The translations under genes were made by a program, and so were the position numbers. Positions 63,009 to 64,000 of a stretch of 64,000 nt of DNA are shown here, in pieces. The stretch is from Dermacentor variabilis (lineage: Eukaryota; Arthropoda; Arachnida; Ixodida; Ixodidae). The number at the start of each line of letters is the position of its first letter. The stretch's first letter is position 1. Location of the stretch: NCBI RefSeq assembly GCF_050947875.1, contig NW_027460401.1, positions 1,240,001 to 1,304,000 on the forward strand. The letters run 5' to 3'. A model generated the notes under the pieces. The model was not told where the DNA came from. It searched no databases and was given only the letters and a program-made list of their open reading frames with translations.

Positions 63009-63730
63009 CTTCGAAGCTAGTCGAGTGTTAAAAACTAGTCAAAATTAACGAGACCCGATGGCTACAACGCCGATAAGTAGGGGAGTTTAATTCTTATGCG
63101 GGTGGCTGCGGCCAAGTATGAGCAGACGATAGCTTTTTCTGGAATCAAGAAATTATCAAAATTAAAAAGCAAATTTTCACTTACTTCAGCCTGTTTATTA
63201 AACTGTGTCAATAAATATACACAGTAACCGTAGGAAGAAGCGCACTGATCCAAACATCCTTCTTGATTGATGTCAGCTATTGGCCAATAGCAGCCACGTA
63301 AGGGAATCTGCCACCCTATGAAATAAAGCATCCAGAAAAGAGTGAGGAGCAGGCTTCTGTTGAAAAGAGAGTGTTTGAGAAAAAGGTGGCTTTGCACTCT
63401 ACTTGCGAGATCCATGCACCATGCACAAGCGGAAAATTTGGCTGAGATGTTCACAGAAGCATATGCAGTCTGTGGACTCCGTTTTTTCACCAAGCCCGAG
63501 GGGTGGTTCAGGGTGCCTTTAACTGCGAGTGGATTCAACCTCAAAACTGCAGCATGTATGCTAAATTTACTGTACATTAATTGCTTCCCTTATTTATCTA
63601 ATTAGTGTGCACTGGTTGCACTCACTTTCCAGGAATGTACAGGCACCCTTGAAATTTTTTTGGATAATGTTCACTGAAACACACTGTATAATGGTGCAGT
63701 GTCTTCAACAGTATTGAATTTTTATTTTTA
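63009..63730. repeat. 0.7-kb dispersed direct repeat, copy 2
   Basis: The same repeat as 46183-46918, in the same orientation, 16.8 kb away. It differs by scattered substitutions and small indels. Confidence 0.85.
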
Positions 63731-64000
63731 AGCTGTACGCATCCAGAGCAGATGGTATGCATTCATAAGTTTAGCATGGTAACTTGTAAAACAGTTTTAA
63801 AGGAGGACATTGTGGGAAAACAATAAAGCGTCGGACCAGAATTTGCAGAACGATTTTGAAGATCAGTGTGCTTGCTAGGCACAAAAAGATGGCTTAGAGA
63901 AAAACGCAGCAGATCCAACGAGTTGGAATCTAATACAGAAAAGCTTTGTGTGAGTGCATAAAGAGTCGAAGCATGAATACACACACGCATGCAGACACAC
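63731..64000. other. Non-coding end of window, nothing recognised
   Basis: A/T-rich sequence ending in a short CA-rich run. Confidence 0.4.

Noticed and set aside
1..64000. CRISPR arrays, bacterial operons, rRNA or viral genomes
   Set aside because: No regularly spaced short repeats, no Shine-Dalgarno-led gene clusters and no rRNA or virus-like gene order were seen; the sequence is eukaryotic.

Overview
This window looks like repeat-rich arthropod DNA, most likely from a metastriate tick. The evidence is the mix of transposable elements: Ty3/Gypsy elements, RTE- and CR1/L2-type LINEs, Penelope-like elements, a hAT element, tRNA-Ser-type SINEs and pogo-type miniature elements. The species assignment is inference; no rRNA, mitochondrial or species-specific gene is present.

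The only host gene I can support is on the minus strand and spans at least 39 kb, possibly 52 kb. Five exons (43.3, 22.3, 16.3, 5.3 and 4.0 kb, in transcription order) have canonical AG/GT borders and matching codon phases at every junction. A 30-nt exon at 56.4 kb also fits by phase. Joined, they encode a serine- and glycine-rich linker followed by about five ankyrin repeats of the type found in NF-kappa-B precursors (p105/p100/Relish). The Rel-homology exons would lie beyond 64 kb and the C-terminal exons below position 3959, probably outside the window.

The rest is intron filled by mobile elements. Intron contents from left to right: a solo Gypsy LTR (1.0-1.4 kb) and a LINE remnant (2.0-2.7 kb) downstream of the last exon seen; a complete but decayed Gypsy element on the minus strand (5.8-10.9 kb); a 268-bp tandem repeat and a SINE split by two tiny hairpin Penelope insertions (12.0-13.6 kb); a Penelope endonuclease fragment (13.7-14.3 kb) and a Gypsy gag fragment (14.7-15.9 kb); several terminal-inverted-repeat elements (16.5-21.8 kb); a CR1/L2-like LINE with a 2A-like motif (23.3-26.3 kb); head-to-head SINEs (26.8-27.3 kb); a truncated RTE LINE holding a Penelope insertion (28.2-30.9 kb); a truncated Gypsy (30.9-33.9 kb); a full-length Gypsy with two LINE fragments nested in pol (34.2-40.9 kb); a perfect 122-bp palindrome (45.6 kb); one copy of a 0.7-kb dispersed repeat (46.2 kb); a nested stack of foldback element inside hAT inside Penelope (49.1-55.9 kb); and a full-length RTE LINE with its own target-site duplication (59.0-62.2 kb), followed by a second copy of the 0.7-kb repeat.

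The coding regions of all the mobile elements carry stops, frameshifts or deletions, so none appears autonomous. The most interesting structures are the miniature Penelope hairpins with 12- and 14-bp target duplications, the tRNA-like 5' end of the RTE LINE, and the multi-level nest at 49-56 kb. Regions not listed as features look like unique or unrecognised AT-rich intron.
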